Assembly: GCF_050948175.1 (NCBI RefSeq)
Contig: NC_135204.1
Coordinates: 9,043,473 to 9,107,472 of the forward strand
DNA length: 64,000 nt
Reading direction: 5' to 3'
DNA from: Xylocopa sonorina
Lineage: Eukaryota; Arthropoda; Insecta; Hymenoptera; Apidae
Every line of letters starts with the position of its first letter. Positions within the stretch are counted from its first letter, which is position 1. Shown in pieces: positions 51,188-62,387 of the stretch. The translations under genes and the position numbers were made by a program. The notes below the pieces were generated by a model, which saw nothing but the letters and a program-made list of their open reading frames with translations, made no database searches and was not told the origin of the DNA.

Positions 51188-51212
51188 ACGGGGGTAGTGT
51201 CGCTACCCCCGT
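51188..51212. repeat. 10-bp perfect GC-rich stem-loop just before the 51240 initiator
   Basis: ACGGGGGTAG (51188-51197) and CTACCCCCGT (51203-51212) are perfect reverse complements with a 5-nt loop. It is the strongest short stem-loop in the promoter block. It would be a stable leader hairpin if transcription starts upstream, or a promoter palindrome if it starts at 51242. Confidence 0.65.
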
Positions 51213-51239
51213 GGACCTTGGTGGACGACGCAGTGAAAC

Positions 51240-51245
51240 TCAGTG
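51240..51245 (+). promoter_or_regulatory. initiator-like TCAGTG, candidate omb TSS
   Basis: TCAGTG with the expected +1 A at 51242, 877 bases before ATG 52119. No clear DPE at +28 to +33. It lies just after the 51188-51212 stem-loop and before the GA/TA microsatellite. One of four candidate initiators in the region. Confidence 0.25.
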
Positions 51246-51388
51246 AACAGTGAAACTCGAAGGATTTAGCGTGATCGACGCGTGCACGTCGAGTGGTGGT
51301 TTTTTGCTCGAGGTAATCGGCGTGGGCTACGGTGTGACTCTGTCTAAGCGCCACCGCCGGTTCTGCGAGCAGCAAGATCGTCCACGGT

Positions 51389-51434
51389 GGATAGAGAGAG
51401 ATATATATATATAGAGAGAGAGAGAAAGAGAGAT
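51389..51434. repeat. compound GA/TA microsatellite
   Basis: GATAGAGAGAG, then (TA)n, then GAGAGAGA with minor interruptions. It falls in the putative omb leader and could serve as a GAGA-factor tract. The (TA)n gives a spurious TATA-box match. Confidence 0.8.
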
Positions 51435-51569
51435 AGTGTGCTTTCTTGTTGTCGCGCGTCCAGCGTAGTCGCGATTTCCACGCGGTGTTGACACGGTAGA
51501 GACGGCAGTAGCAGCAGCCGGTGGTGGCGTTCGCCACCAGGTGCTCGAGGGATTCGCGAGTACCGTACG

Positions 51570-51662
51570 ATGTCGAGCGGAGAGCTCGCGACGGACCTCG
51601 ATGGGAGAAGATCGCAGCGGGAGCGACGAGAACGCAGCGAGGATCGCGGCCTACGTTCCTGA
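51570..51662 (+). CDS. upstream ORF 1 in the putative omb leader (30 codons)
   Basis: First ATG after the 51240 initiator, with A at -3 (TACGATGT). It encodes MSSGELATDLDGRR..., ending in an Arg/Glu/Ser tail, and stops at TGA 51660-51662. It is separate from and out of register with the main ORF. A uORF with good context would lower translation of Omb; translation itself is unproven and the peptide has no recognised family. Confidence 0.35.
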   Translation: MSSGELATDLDGRRSQRERRERSEDRGLRS

Positions 51663-51675
51663 GCTCGCTGGCTAG
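51601..51675 (+). CDS. upstream ORF 2 overlapping uORF 1 (24 codons)
   Basis: ATG at 51601 with a weak context (T at -3). It encodes MGEDRSGSDENAARIAAYVPELAG and stops at TAG 51673-51675, overlapping uORF 1 in another frame. No function recognised. Confidence 0.2.
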   Translation: MGEDRSGSDENAARIAAYVPELAG

Positions 51676-51710
51676 AAAACGTGACACAATCGGCCGGAGG
51701 AGACTCGAGC

Positions 51711-51881
51711 ATGCCCGACGCTCGACCGGAACGGAGGGAAACGACGGTCGACGCGGCTGCCAGGATCATCACATCCGCCATCGGTTCATCCGATACGCGA
51801 ACCATCGACGAGAGCACGTTGTCGCGAACCGATCCGATCACCGCCACGCCTCGATTGATATTCCGCGAGGAACGCGCGTAA
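51711..51881 (+). CDS. upstream ORF 3 in the putative omb leader (56 codons)
   Basis: ATG at 51711 with A at -3, ending TAA at 51881, 237 bases before ATG 52119. The peptide starts MPDARPERRETTVDAAARII and has a Ser/Thr/Asp-rich centre; it has none of the RER/SLS low complexity typical of chance frames in this window. No family recognised. It could be a regulatory uORF, a small peptide gene, or chance. Confidence 0.35.
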   Translation: MPDARPERRETTVDAAARIITSAIGSSDTRTIDESTLSRTDPITATPRLIFREERA

Positions 51882-51889
51882 AAGTGTTT

Positions 51890-51901
51890 ATGCGTGTGTG
51901 A
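51890..51901 (+). CDS. minimal upstream ORF (MRV stop)
   Basis: ATG CGT GTG TGA in the putative leader, between uORF 3 and the main start. Such minimal uORFs can stall or recycle ribosomes; relevance depends on the leader being transcribed as proposed. Confidence 0.25.
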   Translation: MRV

Positions 51902-51964
51902 AACGACGCGGACAGTTCCCCCGGCGGCTATAAGCGTAGAATATAGAAGGGAAATCGAAAAGGA

Positions 51965-52045
51965 GTGAGAGGGAGAGAGAGAGAGAGAGAACAAGAGAAT
52001 AATAAAGAAAAAGAGTGAAAGAAAGAGAGAGAGAAAGAGAGTAAG
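51965..52045. repeat. GA-rich low-complexity tract before the omb ATG
   Basis: Imperfect (GA)n with AAGA interruptions, within the putative leader, ending about 75 bases before ATG 52119. It is purine-rich on the + strand and so argues against a splice acceptor immediately before the coding exon. Confidence 0.8.
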
Positions 52046-52118
52046 CAAAGAAAACCCAGTCTCGGTTTGAGTCACTCGAAGAGGAATCTCGCGCGACTCG
52101 GCACATCCGCCCGTCTCG

Positions 52119-52848
52119 ATGAGATTCGAACAAGACACAGCGTGCAGGGGTACCCACTGCGCCAGCACTCCGCAACCCTCCGCGCTGCAGCAGCGATCAC
52201 GGCTCGAGGAGGTGGTGGAGGAGGAGGTGGACTCCTCCGGGAAGGACATAGACGGTCAACGACGTAGCAGACGAAGAGACGAAGAATTGGAGGCTAACGT
52301 GGTCGAGGGTGCGAACACGGGGCCGAGGGCCGAGGCGGGGGGGCCTGGGATGGCGTACCCCGCGTCAGCGACGGCTCTGAATCAGCACTCGGCCTTCGCG
52401 ACCTCGATCGCCGCTGGCACGCCGTCCAGCAACCCGAACGGGCACATATCCGGCGGCCACCTGCCGGCGCCAGCCGCACCAAGACCGACGGACTTCAGCG
52501 TCTCCTCGTTGTTGACCGCGGCCACCACTCATCCGCCGATCTTGGGCGGATCGTCGTCCCAGGGTAGCGCCTCGCCGCCGCCAGGCGGACCTGGAAGTCC
52601 AGCAGCGGCACCGGAAACGCCGCCACCGTTGCCAAGCCAGAGGGAACTATCGCATCCGTCCTCGGCTGTGGCAGCGGCCAGCTACTTCAGCGCGGCGGCG
52701 CTGGCCGCCGCCGGTTTTTACAACCCCGCCGCACATTTGCCGGCTACCAGCTCGCCAGGACCGACGGCTCATCATCTGCAGGGGAAAGGGATCCTAAGCG
52801 GCGCGCATCATCATCCCCATCTGAACCCGCACGGCATCACGCCGCCAG
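52119..52848 (+). CDS. bi: optomotor-blind/bifid (Tbx2/3-class T-box factor), coding exon 1
   Basis: First coding exon of the Omb/Tbx2/3 transcriptional repressor, a nuclear DNA-binding protein that patterns wing, eye and optic lobe in Drosophila. The frame opens at the first ATG after an in-frame TGA (52068-52070) and runs 243 codons plus one base into a CCAG|GTGAGC donor. Visible: an acidic/basic N-terminal tail (residues 1-77); the MAYPA start-like motif at residue 78; a Pro/Ala-rich stretch ending in APRPTDFSVSSLLTAA (about residues 120-135), the N-terminal signature shared with fly Omb and vertebrate TBX2/3, in which FSVSSLL also fits an eh1-type Groucho-binding motif; a Ser/Pro/Gly linker; an Ala-rich YFSAAALAAAGFYNPA block; and a His-rich end. 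The start is uncertain. ATG 52119 has T at -3; ATG 52350 has G at -3 and +4. The MR- beginning and the internal MAY resemble what I recall of fly and human homologues, which favours 52119 as a real start, with 52350 as a second one. Confidence 0.92.
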
Positions 52849-55800
52849 GTGAGCCTCGAAACAAAAACGAAAAATGTCCCGATTCCAACGCTCGTTTCCT
52901 CCCGTCTCGATGTCGTTCGATGCGATGGACGTTTGTGACCGAACAACGGTGGAAATTGTGCTCGAGCAAGGGGTGGGTGTCGTGCGAGTGATGTGCGAGA
53001 CGCGACGAGGAACGAGTAGATTCCCATTGGAACATCGTACGGGAAGGGAACAGGTTGCGGGTTGATAAGCGAATCGTACGATCTGATAGTCATCTTGTCC
53101 GCGCGCGTCGTTCGGATGAATCAGGTGTCGAGACAAATACAGCTCGTTCCAGTGCGAACCAGTAGAATCTAAATGGAGACGTAAAACCGTGGCTAAGGGT
53201 ACTCGAGCTAATCAGCGAACGTTGGAACGGTCTCGAATAGAACTTGCTCCGAGCTGGGAACTGGATCTAACTTCCATGTCGTGGAATTTTGCGAGCCGTG
53301 GCATCGCGCGTGGCGCGCTCGTTGCGTCGGTTTTGCTCGACGGTGGCTCAGAGATGTTTATAAGTGTCCATTGGTCTCATTTTCTGAGCTGCCCGGAGAA
53401 TCTTCTGGAAGTCCCGCGAAAACGATCGCAATTCTCAAAGTTTCGCGTTAGTTGACAGAGAAATGTTACTGGATCCACTTCGTTGGCACGATATCTTTCT
53501 ACGAGTGTCTCGAACGTCTGACATCCTTCCTAAACGTGACGAATTACACGAAAAAGTAACGCGTGACGCAATCCAAAGCGTATTTCGCAAACATCTACGC
53601 TCGAACTCGGCTGTCTACTTTTTTTCCACGTTTCTAAACTTCTCCAACAACTTCTGAAAACATTCCTCTTCGAGTTCCTGATATTGCACTTTGCGTTTCT
53701 CGAACCATCCACTGTGGAAGCATCGAAAACTAGCGAGAACCTCGATCAGCGAGCGTTACTGCACACTCGATCATCGAAGTAGATTCGTCGAAATAGTTGG
53801 ATAGGCGGAAAAATCGAGCGGCATTTAATTAGCGTGCGTCTGGCATCGCTTTACGAGCCGCAGCCTCGAACTTGTTGCGCGCGGTTCGCGCGAACCGCCG
53901 CGGAATTCGCCGCGGAATCGCGTTCACTTTCTCTGCTTTTTCGCGGATTCTTCCACTTCGGTTTTCCATCGATCGAGCGCGTTCTCGACGCGTTCAGCGA
54001 GCGTCCGTCGCTGCAGCGACGTCTCGCGTCGCCAACGTCGTCGCGCGAGACGTGGATTCGCTCGAATCAGCTGATTTCGCGAACCAGAGAATTGTGCGCT
54101 CCTGTTATTGCGACAGCTACGAGCATTGATCTTATTCTTGCTCGAGCAGTGATCAGAGTCTGGATAGAAGCGGTCGATTTCAAGATTTTCGTTCGGCTAT
54201 CCGCGTAAACAATAGCTGAGAGATTTAAGCGAGCTGCCAGGAATAATTCGAACGAGTAGTTGCAGAGTTTAACGCGCGGAGGATTTTGTTCGAGCTCGTT
54301 GAAAAGTATTTGTTTTAAAGACGAGAAGCAGTTGGCGCGCGTCTGGAATTTTAAACGGTGAAATGAGTATAATTACACGGAACTATTGAAGAACGCTCGC
54401 GATTCTCGTCGCACCATTGACTTTTCGATGAAACATCGAGACGATCGATTTTCCAACGCGATCAGCGGGCCTGGCGAACGTTCGATACCGATTGACGCGT
54501 AGTCGAACAGCAAATTAATTGTTCGAGGGTATTTCAGCTAGGATATCTCGATTCGACGCGAATGACACGGAGCTTTCTCCGTGCGCTACTAGTTTTTGCG
54601 CGAAATTACTAAGCAGATTTGTCCTCTGCCTAATCTCGATATCTGATCGATCCACGATGCTGTATCTAATCAGACACGACTTGCAAAATCTCGTTTGCTC
54701 TCGATTATTTGATACGCGCTCGCCAATTCTGCACTCGCGAAGAATTGCAAGACACCCTCTCGAAACGACGGTAACGTTGCACAATATCGTCGACTCTGTC
54801 GTCATCGTGGTGTCATTTTTTCAACGAATGTTCGAAGATCGATGAAAAATTGTTCGCGAACGCGATTCGCGAGCTCGCGTTTCCACGAGCCAATTAAACG
54901 CAGCCAAAACCGAGGGGGTAGTTCATTAACGTCTCGATCACAAGCTCGCGCTCCTTCGCGCCAGCTGGCAATTGAAACAAAATTAAAGCGGAAACCCAAC
55001 GAGCCGGGTTTAAAGTAGCGGGGAAATTCGCGCAAACAGTTGAATTTAAAACAGGACCAGCGTCGAAACTCATCCAAAATTTGCGTTCAATCGACTCGAT
55101 CGACGATCGAGACAAACGAAATCCTTCTCGCGATTCGTATTTGCTCGCATTCGGTTTGGAACTTGCGTTTGGCGATCGTCGAACACGAACAGAACTCGTA
55201 TTGAAGAAAATATCGAAGATTCTTTCACGGAAGTCCTCCAGTTTGCTCGTTCAGGTCAGCATTTCTTAAAAAAAAAAATGAGACGCTGGAGTAACTCGAG
55301 TTTGTACGCGTCGAATTGTTACGAAATGGAAGTTAGTTTTTGGCAGGTTAATCAACAATTGTTCGAAAGTTCCGTAAAAAGGAAGAGAGGAAGAGAGAGA
55401 GAAAAAAATTGCGAGGCAAGGATCTGCTGGCGCGGTGCCATCCTAGACCGGAAGCGCCGTCAGTTTCCGCGTCTCGCGTGTCTTACGCAACGCTGCCGAC
55501 GGGGAAACTCTGGAAAAGCGGCGCTTTTGCTGGCGAACCACCGGCTGGACGTTGCCCAACGCGATAAAACGCGGCTAATTAACGCCGCGTAATTATTCCT
55601 CGCTTTCAAACCCCGAAACTACTGCGAACTGCTAAATACTCTTAGCCTCTCGATAATATTTTATTCGACTGTACTCAAACACGATCTGAACGCTCGTGCA
55701 ATTCGTTGATGAAGATATCTGCTTAAAAATTAGGCGGAGATCCGGTTTTTGTCTTTGAACGACGCTACGAACGGAACGGACGAAGTTAAACAGGAAACGA

Positions 55801-57114
55801 TCGACTGTCGTCCATCATTTATATAAGAAGATTAGGTGGTTCTCGCGTGGAAGTAACACGGGAAAGCTGTGACTTGTCGCTGGACGATTTTTCCTGTCTC
55901 TCCGTTGTCGAGCGAGACTGACAGGGCCGAGGAGCGCAAAGAATTCTTGGCGCGTTTCTTTGCCGCAATGTCGGCCATGTTGTTATACGACTCGAGCGTC
56001 CTGCTCGTCTTCACCGCGGAAACGCTGCCTGTTCGTCTCGTCGAGAATCATTTTCACCCCTCGTGGACAACGCAAACACGTCTGCTGGATATTCAAAACG
56101 ATCCAGAAAAATAGCAATTTGATTTAACGAAACACCAGATATTATTTAAAGTGTGACTGGTTGTTACGAAGAGGAGGAGAGGAAGAAGAATTCCTTTGGA
56201 GCTGAGGATATTTCAACGAACCGTCCTATGGTCCACGATGAGAAACGATCGCAGCAATTCCGAGATCCATTAGCCAAGGACAGCGCATGGATAAAGAAAA
56301 AAGCAGCTGTCAACGGAAGCGGCACAGCGCGGTATTAAGCATCGCTATCTCCATAAATCTCAGCGGTAGAAACTGTGAATTAATCCGGCGGTGATAGCCA
56401 TCGCGGGTCACAGGCGTCGTGCCTGCGGTTCTGGTTCAACAGGATGATTAACAGCACCGCGGACCGTTCCAGAACTTGGAAATCGTCCTGAGAACAATAC
56501 CATTAAACGCCACGGACCGTGGACGGGACAGCGCGATCGGTGTTCGCCTACGAAAATTGCTCTGGAAATAGTTGCGGAGGCGATATCAGTGCTCTGGCGA
56601 TGGTTACTCGTGCGCGTTCTCAGTGGATGTCGGTCGCGAGAGAGCGAACGTTGAGAAAGTATATTCGCGTGTTCTGTTCAGACGAGAAACGAGACGAGAC
56701 GACGAGGGATGGGCGATGCGATTCAGATTTCGGTGCGAGGAACAATTCGAGTGGTGATACGTCGAGTCGATGGTGGATATCGTGAAAATTGTTGGACGAA
56801 CGGAAGTTCGTGACGCTGAACAATCGTTGTGACAGCGTGGTCCCCAAAAATGGCGACGATTTTAAAGTTCGCGAGGATCGGGGAAAGTCTGACAGGGAAC
56901 TGCATCGTCGCGACATCGTCGAGCAACGTATCGCGGGTTATCGCGATTTTTAAACGATTATCAGTGAAAATTGCCAGCTTGCAAAAATCATGGCACTTGC
57001 CTGGAAATGGGGTTACTTTTTCGTGTTGTGATATATCCGAGTCTGACCACGGTGAAGAGAAAATCTAGAACTAATCGACATCATCGAACGAGTTCGGATT
57101 ATTTGGAGATAATG

Positions 57115-57235
57115 CGAGGAATCAAAGTGATACTAATTTTTAATGAATAAATTATTCGTAAATGCCGGCAATTAGAACGATAAGTGAACAAAGGCGGTGC
57201 AATTATTTTAATTACCGCAGAAAGTTCCTTTCAAA
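57115..57235. promoter_or_regulatory. candidate intronic enhancer, AT-rich island
   Basis: CpG-poor run with TTTTTAATGAATAAATTATTCG, CAATTAGAACGATAAG, GAACAAAGG (Sox/TCF-like ACAAAG) and CAATTATTTTAATTACC. Several homeodomain ATTA cores. Inference only. Confidence 0.25.
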
Positions 57236-60200
57236 GCGATTTCAACTCGTTACACCGCATTTACCGCTGTAAAATGATTTAAAAACTGCAACGGAAACTT
57301 CACTTCCGCGAACCTCGAAGACCTTCGTTCGTTCCACTGTTCCAAATCGCTTGACCCAAGAAGAAGAAACGAACGAACTCTGTATCGATGCAACCCTTCG
57401 ATGGAATCTTCCAATGAAAAGCAAGATACACGAAAAAAAAAACAACGAACTCGCAGAAAGCTGCGATAAGCAGGACGAAAAAAAATGGAGATACAATTGA
57501 ATCGTTCGTCGATCGGTACGACAAAGCCAACTGAAAAAGCGATCGCGAGCGTTTCACGTGACGAGGCGCGCTAAGAGGCTGTCTTGGAGCCGTCGAACGG
57601 TGACGGGGGCCGATTTCCGGTCGATCTCGATCGCAGTGCAGGCCGTGCGTCGAGTAAATCGGTCGCGCACGGCCGCGTGTCGCGCAATCCGCGCGAAAAA
57701 CCGAATCGCGCGCGCCAGAGGACCGATTTTACACCCAGCTCGCCTCGACTCGTCGTCTTATCCGCGACATCTCGTTTATTAAACGCCGCTTGTCCACCTT
57801 GCGCGCGCTCGTCCCTTCTTCGCGACCAGTTACTCCGTTCGTTAACTTCGATGACGAATTAATTCGCTACCACGCTTGACGCGCGTTGTCCTCCGCGACA
57901 GCGACCCTCGAAACGGGAAGCAGCTGCGCGCCACTTTCGCGTCAGCCGCGCGAATTCCGCAGGATCACGCGATTCCGCGTTTGTAGTCTGTTCAGAGTCG
58001 GTTTCGAGCGCTCTCAGACGCTCTCCGTTGGAGATCTTGGCACCGATCGAGGGTTTAAAGGGCGACGTTGGGTTTGTAGAGATTGTATTTTATTTTATTC
58101 TCGTTGGAGGAATTTCTGTTGCGCGACAATGGGTTCTCGTTTCGAAGAAAAGGGCAGAAAGAGACAATGGCAGTGGGAGAGCGGGTTAGACGGGTTTTGG
58201 CTGACGAATTTTCGCGTCCTCTTCGGGTGGAGTTTCCCGCGGCTTTTGAGATTGCAGCCAGTTTGCATTCCCCGGCGCGGCTCTCAGGCCTAGCGTCTCG
58301 AGACGTGCGAAGAATATCCCGTCGACGGAGTGGCCCGCGATGCTCGTTCGAAGGCGATAGGCGCGAAGCGTGCTCCTAAAGCGCGGAGACTTTATCGATC
58401 GTTTGTCGTCGCGAAAAAACCGTCGAGGCTGCCGTGTTAGAAAATGCAAATACCCGCCGCTTCCGTCGAGCCTCCTCTGTTTCTCGACTACAAACGGTCG
58501 CGTATCGATCGACGAACTTCGAAATCTCGTCCCGATGAGAAGTTTGGGCGAACGAGTCCTCTCCGTTGTCTGTTTCAACGCGAGATGTGGAACGTCTACG
58601 GCCTTTAGAAAGCGCTCTAACGATGCATAATGCGAGGAGTCGCACGACGCCGCTTTTCACCGATGCGTCAGAGGGTATGGACGATCCGTCATTGTTATTG
58701 GTCGTATTTCGTGTCATTTCTCGGCCTGTTCCTCTTTCCCAAACGGGCTGCCGGCCAACTGGCCGCAGCCTGGCGGCAATTAATCTCGCCAAGGGCATGA
58801 CCAACGTTCGCCGCATTCGAAATTCGCGCCGCGTAGCCCGCGCGATCCAGAGAGGGGAAAAAAAACGCTCGGGACACGGAAAACGGTCGACGAGAGGCGG
58901 GAAAAACGGGCGCGCGACCTGCGAGGAACGCGTGCATCGATCCACTGAGAAGAGGAGAGGGAAGAAAAATCGCGAGGTTAAGAATGGAAAACGGTGTTCT
59001 ACATATTTTGTACGGTTGTTTCTTTTTTTTTTTTCTTTTAGTTTTTAAACGGAGAAATCAGCTCGAATCAACGTCGTATACACGCTTCGAGACACCTTGT
59101 ATTCCCCTGTCGGGGGAAAAATAAAAACGAACGACCGATAGAAAGCGGCGCAATTAATGGCAGCCTGCATTGTAGTCCGCGATCCCAGGTGAAATTCGTC
59201 CGGATAAAAAAATGGAACGGTCGTTTATCGAGGCTGACGGCTCGATTTTCCCAACGCCCCGCGCGATTCACCCGGAAAATCGTTCCTACCTTTAACCTGA
59301 AAATCGTTTTTAAATTTATTTCAAACGTTCCGCGAGGTAAACTTTTTTTTCTCTCCTCCTCCGTACGTTAATCGTGTTCGTTCGATTATCGAACTCGAAT
59401 ATCTTGGGAACGAAACATCTGTCGCGAATTCTTTGGCGCTTCTCTCTTAGCTGCGTAACCTACATATCGCGCAGGTAGTTGAAAAAACTAAGATAAAATT
59501 ATCTCCGCGTTCGGTTGCGCGAGCGTTAATGCTTTTCATTAATTTTGAATTCAATTAACGTGGAATGCCTACGCGTCGAAGCACCTGCGGTTTCCTCGAA
59601 AAACTTGGCCGCTGACAAGAAATCGAACCTGACTCAAGCGATGAATCATCGTCGTTAACGCGTAAACCATAAAACACGACCGGGTATAATAATTATCATC
59701 GCGAACGGTAACAGTCGGATAATTGCATCGAACGGTGGCGAGCCGTGCAGTCGCGCTGAGGCTTTTCCAAAATTGTCCGCTCCTTTTTCAAAAATCCACG
59801 AAAAATATCCGCGCCGCGGCCAGGATGCACGCGATGGCGCAACAACAACGCAATTTAATCTCGCCGCGTGCATCGTTCGTTTATGCAGCAATAATATTAT
59901 CAAATTATTAATAACCACATTCGCGATGATTCTGGGGGTGGGGGGTGGTTGCGGAGGATATCAACGTCCCGATGCAATTACCGCGTCACTACCTACCCTC
60001 CAGACGCGAGTATAAATAAACAAATTCTGTTGCGTTTGTCAGGCGATACAGCATGGATACAGAGTTAGCGAATTTTGTGCGAGAGTTCGCGAAAAGTGTG
60101 CTTCGAGCTGCTCATTTTTCGCATCTACGAGAATCAGAAACTCACCCCTCGAACGTAACAACGACATTCGATAACGGTTTGTCGTGCAGGTCGCATGTGC

Positions 60201-60511
60201 GTAGACACGAATCGAGAACAGCTCGCGATTTCAATTTGTGCCTCGCCAACGAGAGAGGGGGTGGCGAAATAAAAGATCGAAAGAGCGTGGCGATCCACGG
60301 CAGGCGAAAATTTCGCAACTCGCGGACCGCGAGACACGCGGAAGAAATACGAGGCAGATAAACGGTATCGATTTAATGATCGGCTAACGCGGACTTTGTA
60401 CGATAACAATCATCAAGTCATTAACGGTGGCAACAGGTTTCGCATTTTTCCCCGTCGCTGGCCGGTAATTGATTGAAACGGAAAGAAAATAAACCGGGAG
60501 CTGTGTACGTG

Positions 60512-60600
60512 CCGTTAACTATTAACCGTCCCATTAGTCATAAATAATATAATCGTGATTTGCGTTATTGTGAATGATAATTCCAGGCAAGACGGCTCGG
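60512..60600. promoter_or_regulatory. candidate intronic enhancer, AT-rich homeodomain-word cluster
   Basis: CpG-poor island in intron 1 with GTTAACTATTAAC at 60514-60526 (one base from the HNF1-type palindrome GTTAATNATTAAC), followed by ATTAGTCATAAATAAT, TTATTGTGA and AATGATAATT. It contrasts with the CpG-rich surroundings in the way conserved non-coding elements do. Conservation cannot be tested here. Confidence 0.25.
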
Positions 60601-62387
60601 CTGGAAATCGCGGATGAAAGCCGTGCCGCGGGAAAAAAGGGAACGCCGCGTGTGTATACACGGGAAGTGTGAGGCCGGGGGATAACATTGTATTTTAATA
60701 ATTGGACGTAATTAATGGCCGCGATTGCCAGTGACGTTTTATTGATTAGAAGTTCGATCCACGGGGCGAGAACAATGGAAACCGATGGAATACATAGTAG
60801 GAGACGGGAACGTACGAATAACGAAGTCGATAATTATTGTTTCGTTCTATCGTTGTTGCTATCTACTTTCGATGGTAGCGTGCGAGTGGCGTTTCGTTCT
60901 GTGAGCACTGGTAACGCGTACTTTGTTCTGGATACTTTTTCATATTACGAGCAGTTCGTTTTTTCTGCACGCTTAAACATCCCATAAATGTGTAAATATC
61001 CGCGATCCACTAATTAAAGAGACGGGGAACATTGATGCGTAATGAGTGGGTTTTTTGTTTAATGAGGCAGTCGAGGAAAACGATTCGAAATTTATAATGA
61101 TCGTGGGTTGAAAAGAATGAAATTAGAGGGTGGAAGAGAACAGGCCGCAGAGTTATCTTTCTATACGATAGACCAAAGCGGTGGACGAGCAATGGGAAAC
61201 TTTTTTTTTTCAGCGAGGGTAGTTTTGCAACTGGCCAAGTGGTCGAACAAAATTTTGCGAACGAAAGTGCTGGTTGTATTTTTGTTATTCTTTTATCCCA
61301 TTTTTTTTTGTTACCCCACCCAGTGCAACAGGTAGTTCGTGATTGGTCGGAGGTAGAGAAAACGTGTTGCGAATCGAAGGGTTGGTTGCTGTAAATAATG
61401 GAATTTTTCGTATGGAAACGCGGTCAGCGGTTGGTTCTGGTTACGTGGAAGGTTCGCGAGCGAGGAATCGCTTCTGCTTTTTTATCGCTCGCCTGTTTAT
61501 TGAACGCTCGAAACGGCCGTCTAATTAACCGGGACGATAATCTTATTTCGCGAGGATATCGTCGAATTTCGGCAGCTGAGAGAGAAGAACTGACTACGCG
61601 GCTAATAGGAATTTCACTGGTCGATGGTGGTACCTTCTTTGGTTATCTCGAACGTCGCTTATTATTGGTTCGCAGTTCCACTCGAATGGAAGCCGACGAA
61701 TGAGGCGCTTCGCATGGAGCTCGCGTGAATTTCGATAAACATTACAACACGGAGATATTCAACGAACTCGTTCAGCGAGCGTCCCAAGGATTACCCAGGG
61801 TATGCTCAGCAATTACTGCGTTACTCAAAGTCCACGCAGCGTGTACTCAATCTCCGTGGAAAATCGGTTAAGACTCCATTAAGATCCATCGAGCGGTTCC
61901 AGAAAGCCTGTCGGCTATAGAAAAGCTCTCTCTTCACGGGAGAATTAATCGATTATTAAAAGAATATGCCCGTGATCGTCTCAATTGAAACGTAATCGAC
62001 GGACACCGCGGAGGAGGCTTCGAGCCGGAGGAATCGACGGGATCAAGGGACGAACGGTGAAAGACAGCGGCTTAAAGTTCCACCCGCGAGGGGTGGATCG
62101 ACAGACGGCTCTCGCGCAACCCCCTCGCTGAAACTTGCGGTTACTTTTCCCCAGCGCCCACCCCATCGAGCATCGCGCAGCAGGCAGCAGCTGGCTACGC
62201 GTTCGAAGAAAGTTGGAAAGTTGCCGGAAGGCGGATCGTTCCTCTTCCCGAAGGAAAATCGCTCGACGCGAGCGCGAGCGCCTCTCTCGACTAGGAGGAC
62301 GCCAGCGGCACCTTAAAAATAGAGCTGACGCGCGTTCGTGGGTCAATAGAGCAATCTCTGGTCCAGCCAATTGTCCTACTCGCGCGG

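Larger units (their letters stand above)
50000..52118 (+). promoter_or_regulatory. bi: putative promoter and 5' leader of omb/bifid
   Basis: CpG-rich block directly upstream of coding exon 1, holding the expected parts of a developmental promoter. There are initiator-like TCAGT words at 50444, 50450, 50712 and 51240. GAGA-type tracts occur at 50821-50841, 51389-51434 and 51965-52045. A TATATATA run lies inside the 51.40 kb microsatellite, and a head-to-head ATTGG/CCAAT pair at 50211-50238. The true start site cannot be fixed from sequence. From the 51240 initiator the first ATG is at 51570, giving a leader of about 0.88 kb with several upstream ORFs. No convincing 5'-UTR intron acceptor was found before 52119. 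Capped-RNA data would settle the start. Confidence 0.5.

Noticed and set aside
51401..51413. TATA box before omb
   Set aside because: The TATATATA lies inside a GA/TA microsatellite and has no initiator 25-35 bases downstream.
51344..52249. 301-codon minus-strand frame across the omb leader
   Set aside because: Antisense to the leader and start of exon 1; Ser/Leu runs come from the GA/TC tracts. No domain.
8616..59480. Zelda-type CAGGTAG heptamers (near 8.62, 22.53, 32.58, 43.41 and 59.47 kb)
   Set aside because: About five noticed, no more than expected by chance in 64 kb, and not clustered.
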